From Kineosphaera sp039812485 (GTDB lineage Bacteria > Actinomycetota > Actinomycetes > Actinomycetales > Dermatophilaceae): 22,105 bases of DNA. The DNA is taken from contig JBDIAP010000048.1 of the NCBI GenBank assembly GCA_039812485.1, positions 1 through 22,105 of the forward strand, given 5' to 3'. Below are positions 15,396 through 22,105 of the stretch, piece after piece. Numbering within the stretch: position 1 is the stretch's first letter; each line of letters begins with the position of its first letter. The position numbers were made by a program, and so were the translations under genes. The notes beneath the pieces are model-generated. The model worked only from the letters and a program-made list of their open reading frames with translations. It did not search any database and was not told where the DNA came from.

Positions 15396-16157
15396 TCAGG
15401 CGTCGACCTTCTCGCCCTCGATGTCGATGCCCGCGCGCTGCTCGCCAGTGATCGCGGCATACGTGACACCGGCGATGATCGCGCCGATGGTCGGAGCCAC
15501 CCAGAAGAGCCACAGCTGCGCCGGGGCGTCGCCGCCGTTGAAGAAGGCGACCGCGGTCGAGCGGGCCGGGTTGACCGAGGTGTTGGTCACCGGGATCGAG
15601 ATGAGGTGGATGAGCGTGAGGCCCAGGCCGATCGCGATGGGCGCGAAACCGACCGGAGCGCGCCCGTCGGTCGACCCCAGGATGATGTAGAGGAAGAAGG
15701 CAGTGAGCAGGGCCTCGGTGATGAAGGCGGCGGCGAGGCCGTAGCCGTTCGGCGACGCGGCGCCGTAGCCGTTGGCGGCGAAGTTGCCCGCCGCGGTGAA
15801 GCCGGCCTTGCCGGCGGCGATGACGTAGAGCGCGACGCCGGCGACGAGACCCGAGACGACCTGCGTGATGACGTAGGCGGGCACGTCCTTCCAGGGGAAG
15901 CGCTTCGCCGCGGCCACGCCGATCGTCACGGCCGGGTTGAAGTGACCGCCCGAGACGTGGCCGACCGCGTAGGCCATGGTGAGCACCGTCAGGCCGAACG
16001 CCAGAGCGACGCCGACGAAGCCGATGCCCATGTTGACGGGGTCCGACTTGTGCATGACATGGGCCGCGAAGATCGCGCTGCCGCAGCCGCCGAAGACCAG
16101 CCAGAACGTGCCGAGAGCCTCGGCGCCCAAGCGGTGAGCGAGCTTGGGAGTTTGCAT
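15396..16157 (-). CDS. aqpZ: Aquaporin Z
   Basis: This is a water channel of the MIP family: 253 residues, six membrane helices and two half-helices. Both NPA boxes are present (HFNPAVT at 72-78 and SVNPARS at 194-200). The selectivity-filter residues correspond to E. coli AqpZ: Phe54, His184, Thr193 and Arg199, predicting a strict water pore rather than a glycerol facilitator. Long blocks such as GTFWLVFGGCGSA and LTLIHLISIPVTNTS closely match E. coli AqpZ as I remember it. The A-to-B loop (HVMHKSDPVN) is a few residues longer and the tail is acidic (EGEKVDA). The ATG is preceded by AAGGA six bases upstream on the minus strand. Confidence 0.96.
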   Translation of the reverse strand: MQTPKLAHRLGAEALGTFWLVFGGCGSAIFAAHVMHKSDPVNMGIGFVGVALAFGLTVLTMAYAVGHVSGGHFNPAVTIGVAAAKRFPWKDVPAYVITQVVSGLVAGVALYVIAAGKAGFTAAGNFAANGYGAASPNGYGLAAAFITEALLTAFFLYIILGSTDGRAPVGFAPIAIGLGLTLIHLISIPVTNTSVNPARSTAVAFFNGGDAPAQLWLFWVAPTIGAIIAGVTYAAITGEQRAGIDIEGEKVDA

Positions 16158-16215
16158 GAGAATCCTTGGTAGTAAACGTGATTCGTGAGGGCCGACCCCA
16201 TTGTGTGACCTATTG
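16158..16215 (-). promoter_or_regulatory. AT-richer leader/promoter of aqpZ
   Basis: This is one of the least GC-rich stretches of the window, including TTTACTACCAAGGATTCTC just before the start and CCAATAGGTCACACAATGG further up on the minus strand. TAGGTC or TTTACT could be -10 elements, but I cannot choose between them. Confidence 0.4.
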
Positions 16216-16283
16216 GGCCCGCGGGTGCGCGATGTGGGCGCGCGCCGGGCACGAGGGAGGACTTTACCGACGGCGCGGCGGGG

Positions 16284-17303
16284 TCAGCGCCGCCGTCCGA
16301 AGAGGCGCTTGAAGAAGCCGCCCTCCTTCTCGGGCTCGGCCGCCGCGGGATCGGCCTGCGCGGGCGTCGGCGCGGGCTCGGGCTCAACCGGCTCAACCGG
16401 CGCGGTCTCAACCGGCGCGGTCTCCACCGGCGTGGTCTCGGCCTGCGCGGGCTCGGGCTCCACGGGCCCCGGCTCGACCGGCGCGCCAGTCCCGGACGTC
16501 ACCGACTCGACGACCGGCGCGGACTCGGGTTCGGGCTCGACCGCCACGGCCGCGGGTTCGGCGGGCTCGGCGGCCGGCGCCGGCGTGGGCTCGATGGGCT
16601 CGCTGGGCTCCGTGGGCTCGGCGGAACCAGTGAGGTCGGTGGGCCCGGTGACGTCGGTGGGCTCGGTGGGCTCGGTGGGCACGGTGGCGACAGGCACCTC
16701 GAGCGCCGGTTGGGGGTGGTTCTCGACCGGTTCCGGCTCGACGTGCGCCGGTTCGACGTGCGCCGGTTCGACGTGCGCCGGTTCGGCGAGGACAGGCTGG
16801 GCCTGCTCCTGAACGGGCTCGATCGGTGCCGGCGCGGGCTGCGCCGCTGCCGGCTCGACCTGCGCGGGTGCCGCCGGCGCCGGCTCGGCGAACGGGTCCT
16901 CCTCGTCGAGGCCGACGAACGCCTTGGCCTCCTCCGAGAAGACATAGACGCCCGGGTGCTGCGCCAGCGCCCGCATGAGGGCCGCCACGTCGCCGGCGTG
17001 GGCGCCGTCGGGGTCGGCGTCGCCGGAGGCGTCGATCATCGTCGTGCACCTGGAGATTCGCCGCCGCTTGAGCGTCGGGGCGAATCCGGCATACCGCTCG
17101 CCCAGGCCCTCGGAGTCGTCGTCATACCAGAACGTCAGCGCGTAGTCGCCGAGCCGCACGACGACCTGAATCGAGCCCTGCTCGACCCCGACCGCGGGCT
17201 CCCGCGCCGCGAAGAGCTGCTCGACGACGCCCTGCAGTTCGGCGCGGGGCAGGGTCTGCGCGTCGGTCGCGAAGACGAGGTGCGGGTAGGCGTTCGCAGG
17301 CAT
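16284..17303 (-). CDS. Unrecognised protein: N-terminal domain, Pro/Glu/Val-rich tail, basic aromatic C-terminus
   Basis: I do not recognise a family. Residues 1-135 look like a folded cytosolic domain (IQVVVRLGDYALTFWYDDD; GDVAALMRALAQHPGVYVFSEEAKAFVG), with alternating strands and one helix. Residues of about 137-325 are disordered and rich in Pro, Glu, Val, Ala and Thr, with AHVEP repeated three times (16741-16785 at DNA level, a 15-bp unit), then PTEPTEP and PVETAPVETAPVE runs. The protein ends in EKEGGFFKRLFGRRR, a basic aromatic peptide that could bind membrane or a partner. No signal peptide or membrane helix is present. The ATG at 17303 follows GGAAGGATGGGG on the minus strand; in-frame upstream starts exist to 17342. 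It is divergent from icd. Confidence 0.75.
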   Translation of the reverse strand: MPANAYPHLVFATDAQTLPRAELQGVVEQLFAAREPAVGVEQGSIQVVVRLGDYALTFWYDDDSEGLGERYAGFAPTLKRRRISRCTTMIDASGDADPDGAHAGDVAALMRALAQHPGVYVFSEEAKAFVGLDEEDPFAEPAPAAPAQVEPAAAQPAPAPIEPVQEQAQPVLAEPAHVEPAHVEPAHVEPEPVENHPQPALEVPVATVPTEPTEPTDVTGPTDLTGSAEPTEPSEPIEPTPAPAAEPAEPAAVAVEPEPESAPVVESVTSGTGAPVEPGPVEPEPAQAETTPVETAPVETAPVEPVEPEPAPTPAQADPAAAEPEKEGGFFKRLFGRRR

Positions 17304-17438
17304 GGTCCCCATCCTTCCCCATCGTGGGTAGGGTCGGGTCAACCCCAGCTGCGGCGGGCCGCCGCCTCCGGGTCGCCGCGGTCGCCGCGGTCGATCGCCG
17401 CAGGTGAACGGTCCGCACGGGTTCGGCAGAGGCGGAGA

Positions 17439-17468
17439 CCGACAGATATCTCGATATCAAGGTATCTT
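17439..17468 (+). promoter_or_regulatory. icd promoter with overlapping AT-rich dyad operator
   Basis: TATC recurs with exact 8-bp spacing at 17447, 17455 and 17463. Positions 17447-17464 form an imperfect 18-bp palindrome around GATATC (seven of nine pairs match). TATCTT at 17463-17468 fits a -10, with CCGACA at 17439-17444 as a -35 (18-bp spacer), so a bound regulator would cover the promoter. The leader to icd would be about 80 bases. A winged-helix or TetR-type regulator is a guess. The element is far lower in GC than its surroundings. Confidence 0.6.
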
Positions 17469-17554
17469 GGGCGGCGACCACAGCCGGCGACGACGAACAC
17501 GATGACGCCGCCACGAGGCACCGGCACGAGACGCCACGACGACGAAGGAGCCCC

Positions 17555-19786
17555 ATGGCCACCGAAGCGACAGCACAGCAGATCGTCTGGACCCAGATCG
17601 ACGAGGCACCCGCACTGGCCAGCTGGTCACTGCTGCCGATCGTGCGCGGCTTCACCGCCGGCACCGGCATCGACGTCGTCAGCAGCGACATCTCGCTCGC
17701 GGGCCGCGTCCTCGCGCAGTTCCCGGAGCGCCTCGGCGACGACCAGCGGGTGCCCGACAACCTGGCCCAACTCGGCGAGCTCACCCAGAGCCCCGACGCC
17801 AACATCATCAAGCTGCCCAACATCTCGGCCTCGGTGCCGCAGCTCAAGGCCGCCATCAAGGAGCTGCAGGCGCAGGGCTTCGACATCCCCTCCTACCCGG
17901 ACGACCCGCAGACCGACGAGGACAAGGCGACCCAAGAGGCTTACGCCAAGGTGCTCGGGTCGGCGGTCAACCCCGTGCTGCGCGAAGGCAACTCCGATCG
18001 GCGCGCCCCCCAGTCGGTCAAGGACTTCGCCCGCAAGCACCCGCACCGGCTCGGCCCGTGGAGCGCCGACAACTCGGCGCGCGTCGCCTCGATGACCTCC
18101 GGCGACTTCTACGGCAACGAGAAGTCGGTCGTCGTCTCCAAGGCCGACACGCTGCGCATCGAGTTCGTCAACAGCAAGGGCACGACGGTGCTCAAGGAGT
18201 CGGTGCCGGTCACCGACGGTGAGATCGTCTCGACGACGTTCATGTCGGCGGCGGCGCTCAAGGCCTTCTACGCCAAGCAGATCGAGCTCGCCAAGGCCGA
18301 GGGCCTGCTGCTGAGCCTGCACCTCAAGGCCACGATGATGAAGGTCTCCGATCCCGTGATGTTCGGGTATGCCGTGACGACCTTCTTCGAGCCGGTCTTC
18401 GCCAAGCACGCCGAGACCTTCCAGCGGCTCGGCGTCAACCCCAACGTCGGCTTCGGCGCGCTGCTCGAGCAGCTCGCCCAGCTGCCGCAGGAGGAGCGCG
18501 CGCAGATCGAGGCCGACATCGCGGCCTGCTACGAGGCCCGTCCCGACCTCGCGATGGTCGACTCCGACCGCGGAATCACCAACCTGCACGTGCCCAGCGA
18601 CATCATCATCGACGCCTCCATGCCCGTCGTCGTCCGCGACTCCGGGCAGATGTGGAACGCCGCCGGGGCCCAGCAGGAGACGCTCGCGCTGGTGCCCGAC
18701 CGCAGCTACGGGCCGATGTATGCCGAGGTCATCGAGGACTGCAAGCGCAACGGCGCGCTCGACCCGGCGACGATGGGTTCGGTGCCGAACGTCGGCCTGA
18801 TGGCCCAGAAGGCCGAGGAATACGGCTCGCACCCGACGACCTTCATCCTGCCCGAGGACGGCACGGTGCGCGTGCTCATGTCCGACGGGTCGGTGCTCTC
18901 CGAGCACCACGTCGAGGCGGGTGACATCTGGCGGATGAGCCGCGTGCGGGACATCCCGATCCAGGACTGGGTCAAGCTCGCGGTGACGCGGGCCCGCGCG
19001 ACGGGCGCCCCGGCGTGCTTCTACCTCGACGACAAGCGTGCCCACGACCGCAACGTCATCACCAAGGTGCGCACGTACCTCGCCGACCACGACACCGACG
19101 GCCTCGAGATCGTCATCCTGCCGCCCGTCGAGGCCATGCGGTACTGCCTCGAGCGCATCCGCCGGGGCGAGGACACGATCTCGGTGACCGGCAACGTGCT
19201 GCGCGACTACCTCACCGACCTCTTCCCGATCCTCGAGCTCGGCACGAGCGCCAAGATGCTCTCGATCGTGCCGCTGCTCGGTGGCGGCGGCCTCTTCGAG
19301 ACCGGGGCCGGTGGGTCGGCGCCCAAGCACGTGCAGCAGTTCGTCAAGGAGGACTACCTGCGGTGGGACTCCCTCGGGGAGTTCTCCGCGCTCGGCGCGA
19401 GCCTGGAGCACCTCGGCGAGCACTACGGCAACGAGAAGGCGAAGGTGCTGGCCGCGACCCTCGACCGGGCCATCGCCCGGTTCCTCGAGGAGAACAAGTC
19501 GCCGGCCCGCAAGGTCGGCCAGATCGACAACCGGGGCAGCCACTACTACCTGGCGCTCTACTGGGCCCAGGCGCTCGCCGCGCAGGACGACGACGCCGAG
19601 CTCAAGGCCCGGTTCACCCCGGTGGCACAGGAGCTGGGCGACAAGGAGGAGCAGATCAACGCCGAGCTCATCGGGGTGCAGGGCGACCCCGTCGACCTCG
19701 GCGGCTACTACCGCCCCGACGCCGCCAAGGCCGCGGCGGCCATGCGCCCGAGCCCGACGCTCAACGCGATCATCGACGCCCTGTAG
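17555..19786 (+). CDS. icd: NADP-dependent isocitrate dehydrogenase, monomeric type
   Basis: This enzyme decarboxylates isocitrate to 2-oxoglutarate in the cytosol, making NADPH. At 743 residues it has the length of the monomeric IDH-II family, not the 410-residue homodimeric one. Conserved blocks include KLPNISASVPQLKAAIKELQ (86-105), the substrate-binding GNSDRRAP (145-152), SLHLKATMMKVSDPVMFG, DIIIDASMPVVVRDSG, YLDDKRAHDRNVI (NADP region) and DNRGSHYYLALYWAQALA. The ATG follows a strong GAAGGAG four bases upstream. The gene stands alone between a regulated-looking promoter and a strong terminator at 19802. Confidence 0.98.
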   Translation: MATEATAQQIVWTQIDEAPALASWSLLPIVRGFTAGTGIDVVSSDISLAGRVLAQFPERLGDDQRVPDNLAQLGELTQSPDANIIKLPNISASVPQLKAAIKELQAQGFDIPSYPDDPQTDEDKATQEAYAKVLGSAVNPVLREGNSDRRAPQSVKDFARKHPHRLGPWSADNSARVASMTSGDFYGNEKSVVVSKADTLRIEFVNSKGTTVLKESVPVTDGEIVSTTFMSAAALKAFYAKQIELAKAEGLLLSLHLKATMMKVSDPVMFGYAVTTFFEPVFAKHAETFQRLGVNPNVGFGALLEQLAQLPQEERAQIEADIAACYEARPDLAMVDSDRGITNLHVPSDIIIDASMPVVVRDSGQMWNAAGAQQETLALVPDRSYGPMYAEVIEDCKRNGALDPATMGSVPNVGLMAQKAEEYGSHPTTFILPEDGTVRVLMSDGSVLSEHHVEAGDIWRMSRVRDIPIQDWVKLAVTRARATGAPACFYLDDKRAHDRNVITKVRTYLADHDTDGLEIVILPPVEAMRYCLERIRRGEDTISVTGNVLRDYLTDLFPILELGTSAKMLSIVPLLGGGGLFETGAGGSAPKHVQQFVKEDYLRWDSLGEFSALGASLEHLGEHYGNEKAKVLAATLDRAIARFLEENKSPARKVGQIDNRGSHYYLALYWAQALAAQDDDAELKARFTPVAQELGDKEEQINAELIGVQGDPVDLGGYYRPDAAKAAAAMRPSPTLNAIIDAL

Positions 19787-19801
19787 GAGGTCCGCCCCCG
19801 A

Positions 19802-19831
19802 CCCGGCCGAGGCCCGCGCGCCTCGGCCGGG
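19802..19831 (+). terminator. icd terminator
   Basis: A perfect 12-bp stem (19802-19813 with 19820-19831) around a 6-base loop lies 16 bp after the icd stop. A second small hairpin, GGGGC-TCC-GCCCC, follows at 19837-19849. Confidence 0.8.
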
Positions 19832-19886
19832 CGGCAGGGGCTCCGCCCCGACCCGGCCGCCCGGCCGGTCAGGTACACGACGACGG

Positions 19887-19892
19887 GATACT
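19887..19892 (+). promoter_or_regulatory. -10 box (GATACT) of the membrane hydrolase
   Basis: GATACT, one change from TATACT, ends six bases before the GTG at 19899. There is no Shine-Dalgarno sequence, consistent with a leaderless transcript. Confidence 0.55.
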
Positions 19893-19898
19893 GCAGCC

Positions 19899-21656
19899 GT
19901 GCCCTCGAGCACTCCTGACGCACCCACCGCCGGCCCGGCGCGTGACCTCGCCGCGCCGCGGGCCCCGCTGCCCACCCGCGTCTTCGATCTCGGCGCGAGG
20001 TTGGTGCACCGGATGCTGGCGCGCTCGTGCGGCCTGGGCGTCGTCGTCGCGGCGCTCTTCTACGTCGCCTCCAACACCCCGAGCCTGCTGCCGCGGCCGT
20101 GGTGGCTGCAGGGCGTCGTCGCGGCGGTCTGCGCCCTGCTCGGCTACGGCGTGGGCTACCTGCTCGACCTGGTCCGCCGCGGGATCGTGCACTGGACGGG
20201 CCTGCGCGTCATCATGATCCGCAGCCGCGCCCGCGTGCTCATCGGCGCGGCCGCGGGCCTCGTGCTGCTCGGCGTCATGGCGTTCCCGTTCCTGACGATC
20301 GCGTGGCAGCAATACGTGACGTCCTATGTCGGGTTGTCCGCGCCGGGGCTGTGGTATCCGGTCGGCAGCACCCTCGTGGCCCTGGCGGTCTTCGCCGTGA
20401 GCATCGCGCTGTGGCGGCTCGTCACGGCGTTCCTGCGCTGGCTGCTCGCGCGGGTCGAGTCGCGCATCGTCCGGGAGGCGGTGGCCCGGGCGGTCGCAGG
20501 TGCGCTGGCGCTGGCGACCGCGGTGCTGGCCGTGGAGTTCCTCAACCCGATCGTGCAGGGCGCGATCCAAGGGCAGGCGGCGCGCGTCAACGCGACCCAG
20601 CCGGCCGGACACGTGGCCCCGACGAGCCCGCTGCGCAGCGGCGGCCCGGGGTCGCCGTGGTCGTGGGACAGCCTCGGCCAGGACGGCGCGATCTTCGTCT
20701 CCAGCGGCCCCGACGCGCGCGGCGTCCAGGCCGTCACCGGGCGCGCCGCGAAGGAGCCGATCCGCGTGTTCGTCGGGGTGGGGGCGCCGCTGGAGCAGAC
20801 CCGCGACGCGGTGCTCGCCGAGCTCGACCGCACGCGGGCGTGGGAGCGGCGGGCGATCCTCGTCACCACGGCGACCAGCACCGGCTACATCAACACGTGG
20901 GGGGCGGCCTCGTTCGAATACCTCCTCGACGGCGACACCGCGATCGCCTCGATGGCCTACTCGGACCTGCCGTCCGCGTTCGGGCTGCTCATGGCCGGTG
21001 AGGACCCGCCGCGGTCGGCGCGGCTGCTGCTCGACGGGGTGCGGGCCCGCGTCGCCGCCCTGCCCGAGGGGCACCGCCCCAAGATCTACGTCACCGGCGA
21101 GTCGCTCGGCGCCTACGGCAGCGACGGCGGGTTCGCCGACGTCGAGCAGATGCTCGCTCAGGTCGACGGGGCGGTGTGGAGCGGCACCCCGACCTTCGCC
21201 CCGAATCGGCAGCGTTTCACCGACGCCCGGCAGCCCGGGTCGACGACGATCGTGCCGGTCATCGACAACGGCCGGCACGTGCGCTTCGCCGGGCACGGCG
21301 ACGCGCTCTGGGTCGACGAATACGACCGTCGGCTCGGCGCGTGGGCCCACCCCCGGCTCGTCTATCTGCAGCATCCCTCCGACCCGGTCGCCTGGTGGTC
21401 GATGGATCTGCTCTTCACGTCGCCGGCCTGGCTGCGAGAGACCCGCACCAACACTCCGATGGCGCAGATGTCGTGGACGCCGCTGGTGACGTTCTGGCAG
21501 GTCAGCGCCGACATGCTGGTCTCCAACAACGTGCCGGGCGGCTTCGGGCACCGCTACTACGGCGCCGACATGGTGCCCGCGTGGGCGGCGGTGCTCGGCG
21601 ACGGGCGCAGCGCGCGGCAGCTCGACCCCATCATCGACGCCGTCGGCCGGTCCTGA
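19899..21656 (+). CDS. Membrane-anchored alpha/beta-hydrolase family protein
   Basis: This 585-residue protein fits the family with an N-terminal membrane domain and a C-terminal alpha/beta-hydrolase domain (Abhydrolase_9_N plus Abhydrolase_9), common in actinobacteria; its substrate is unknown to me. About five helices lie at roughly 43-60, 71-92, 112-136, 152-182 and 197-215. The catalytic part has the nucleophile elbow VTGESLGAYGS (Ser402), LQHPSDPVAWW (candidate acid Asp495) and GFGHRYY (candidate His551). INTWGAASFEYLLDGDTAIA is also typical. The GTG at 19899 was chosen because of the GATACT box six bases upstream; the open frame extends back into icd but is not protein-like there. It is convergent with a second hydrolase at 21716. 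Confidence 0.88.
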   Translation: MPSSTPDAPTAGPARDLAAPRAPLPTRVFDLGARLVHRMLARSCGLGVVVAALFYVASNTPSLLPRPWWLQGVVAAVCALLGYGVGYLLDLVRRGIVHWTGLRVIMIRSRARVLIGAAAGLVLLGVMAFPFLTIAWQQYVTSYVGLSAPGLWYPVGSTLVALAVFAVSIALWRLVTAFLRWLLARVESRIVREAVARAVAGALALATAVLAVEFLNPIVQGAIQGQAARVNATQPAGHVAPTSPLRSGGPGSPWSWDSLGQDGAIFVSSGPDARGVQAVTGRAAKEPIRVFVGVGAPLEQTRDAVLAELDRTRAWERRAILVTTATSTGYINTWGAASFEYLLDGDTAIASMAYSDLPSAFGLLMAGEDPPRSARLLLDGVRARVAALPEGHRPKIYVTGESLGAYGSDGGFADVEQMLAQVDGAVWSGTPTFAPNRQRFTDARQPGSTTIVPVIDNGRHVRFAGHGDALWVDEYDRRLGAWAHPRLVYLQHPSDPVAWWSMDLLFTSPAWLRETRTNTPMAQMSWTPLVTFWQVSADMLVSNNVPGGFGHRYYGADMVPAWAAVLGDGRSARQLDPIIDAVGRS

Positions 21657-21715
21657 TCCGGCCGCCGTCGACCCTCGTCAAGGGGTGGGGGAGGTGGCGT
21701 GGGGGCGCGGACCGG

Positions 21716-22105
21716 CTACCGGCGCAGTTCGTCGAGCACGGCCGCGATGACGCCCGGGTCGCTCGGCAGCTCGGCGTGGGAGACCGCGCGGCCGGCCGGG
21801 GTGTCCGGCACCCAGACCGTGCGCCACGCGGGCGTCGCGGGCAGTCGCGAGATGTCGACGCCCCGCAGCACCCAGTCGCCGCGCGAGGCGACGAAGAGGT
21901 GCCTGGTCCCGGGCGCCGTGTGCCCGAGCTCCTCGGACTTGGACGTGGACTTGGTCTCGGACTTGGACTCGGACTCGGGCCCGGCGGGGCCGGCGAGCTG
22001 CCCGCGCGCCGACGGACCGAGCAGCGCGTCGAGGGCGTGCAGCCCGCCCTGGGAGTGGCCGACGATGTCGACCTGGGGCGGGGGAGCGTCGTCCGGCGCG
22101 AGCCC
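21716..22105 (-). CDS. Alpha/beta-hydrolase, C-terminal part (runs off window)
   Basis: The open frame spans 129 codons from the right edge to a TAG at 21716-21718; the start is outside the window. The visible part has VDIVGHSQGGLHALDALL, a classic G-x-S-x-G nucleophile elbow in a lipase/esterase-like fold, then HLFVASRGDWVL, and near the end VSHAELPSDPGVIAAVLDEL, whose His fits the catalytic histidine. A run of alternating Ser, Lys and Glu (about 21929-21978, roughly 6-bp repeats) separates the elbow from the next strand. Substrate is unknown. It converges with the membrane hydrolase 59 bp away. Confidence 0.8.
   Translation of the reverse strand, partial: GLAPDDAPPPQVDIVGHSQGGLHALDALLGPSARGQLAGPAGPESESKSETKSTSKSEELGHTAPGTRHLFVASRGDWVLRGVDISRLPATPAWRTVWVPDTPAGRAVSHAELPSDPGVIAAVLDELRR

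Noticed and set aside
17627..19975. Very long open frame (782 codons) opposite icd
   Set aside because: It is antisense to an unambiguous isocitrate dehydrogenase. Its translation is Arg/Gly/Val/Asp-rich with no motif. In very GC-rich DNA stops are rare on the opposite strand.

Overview
The window is about 22 kb of very GC-rich DNA (roughly 70% or more by eye) with actinobacterial genes throughout. The adjacent purN and purH, then folD with a DUF3017 gene and a convergent mdh, plus DUF6350, a monomeric NADP-isocitrate dehydrogenase, and TANNNT -10 boxes directly ahead of start codons, point to a chromosomal segment of a Micrococcales-type actinomycete (Intrasporangiaceae/Dermatophilaceae-like is my guess). 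I see no tRNA, rRNA, CRISPR array, insertion sequence, phage gene or origin.

Layout. 2-556 is the 3' end of dctA (C4-dicarboxylate symporter), closed by a strong hairpin. 690-1397 (minus) is a short type IV prepilin peptidase and 1739-3046 (plus) a DUF6350 membrane protein; a 12-bp tandem array and a hairpin lie between these divergent genes. 3226-4176 (minus) is a nucleoside hydrolase, divergent from purN (4268-4894), which is followed by purH (5175-6806): purine salvage/catabolism next to de novo synthesis. 6846-7310 (minus) is a small four-helix membrane protein and 7487-8338 (minus) a MocA/MobA-like nucleotidyltransferase with a repetitive insert. 8685-10148 is a UraA-like NCS2 permease, followed 10 bp later by a siderophore-interacting-protein-like flavoreductase (10159-10992). 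10993-11419 is a gene-free convergent gap holding a 41-bp repeat and a 116-bp element with 26-bp terminal inverted repeats. 11420-12496 (minus) is a putative lipoprotein divergent from folD (12586-13464) and DUF3017 (13472-13870). mdh (14034-15023), aqpZ (15396-16157) and an unrecognised acidic Pro/Glu/Val-rich protein (16284-17303) are on the minus strand. icd (17555-19786) and a membrane alpha/beta-hydrolase (19899-21656) are on the plus strand. The C-terminal part of another alpha/beta-hydrolase (21716-22105, minus) runs off the right edge.

Much of this is central metabolism: dicarboxylate uptake, malate and isocitrate dehydrogenases (TCA cycle, NADPH), and one-carbon/purine metabolism (FolD supplies the 10-formyl-THF used by PurN and PurH). 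The nucleoside hydrolase and the uracil-type permease could supply bases for salvage.

The least ordinary features are non-coding: tandem repeat arrays with unrelated units in many gene gaps, in-frame simple-repeat expansions inside three genes, the 116-bp inverted-repeat element, several apparently leaderless promoters, and an AT-rich dyad in the icd promoter. I found no convincing new defence or biosynthetic system.
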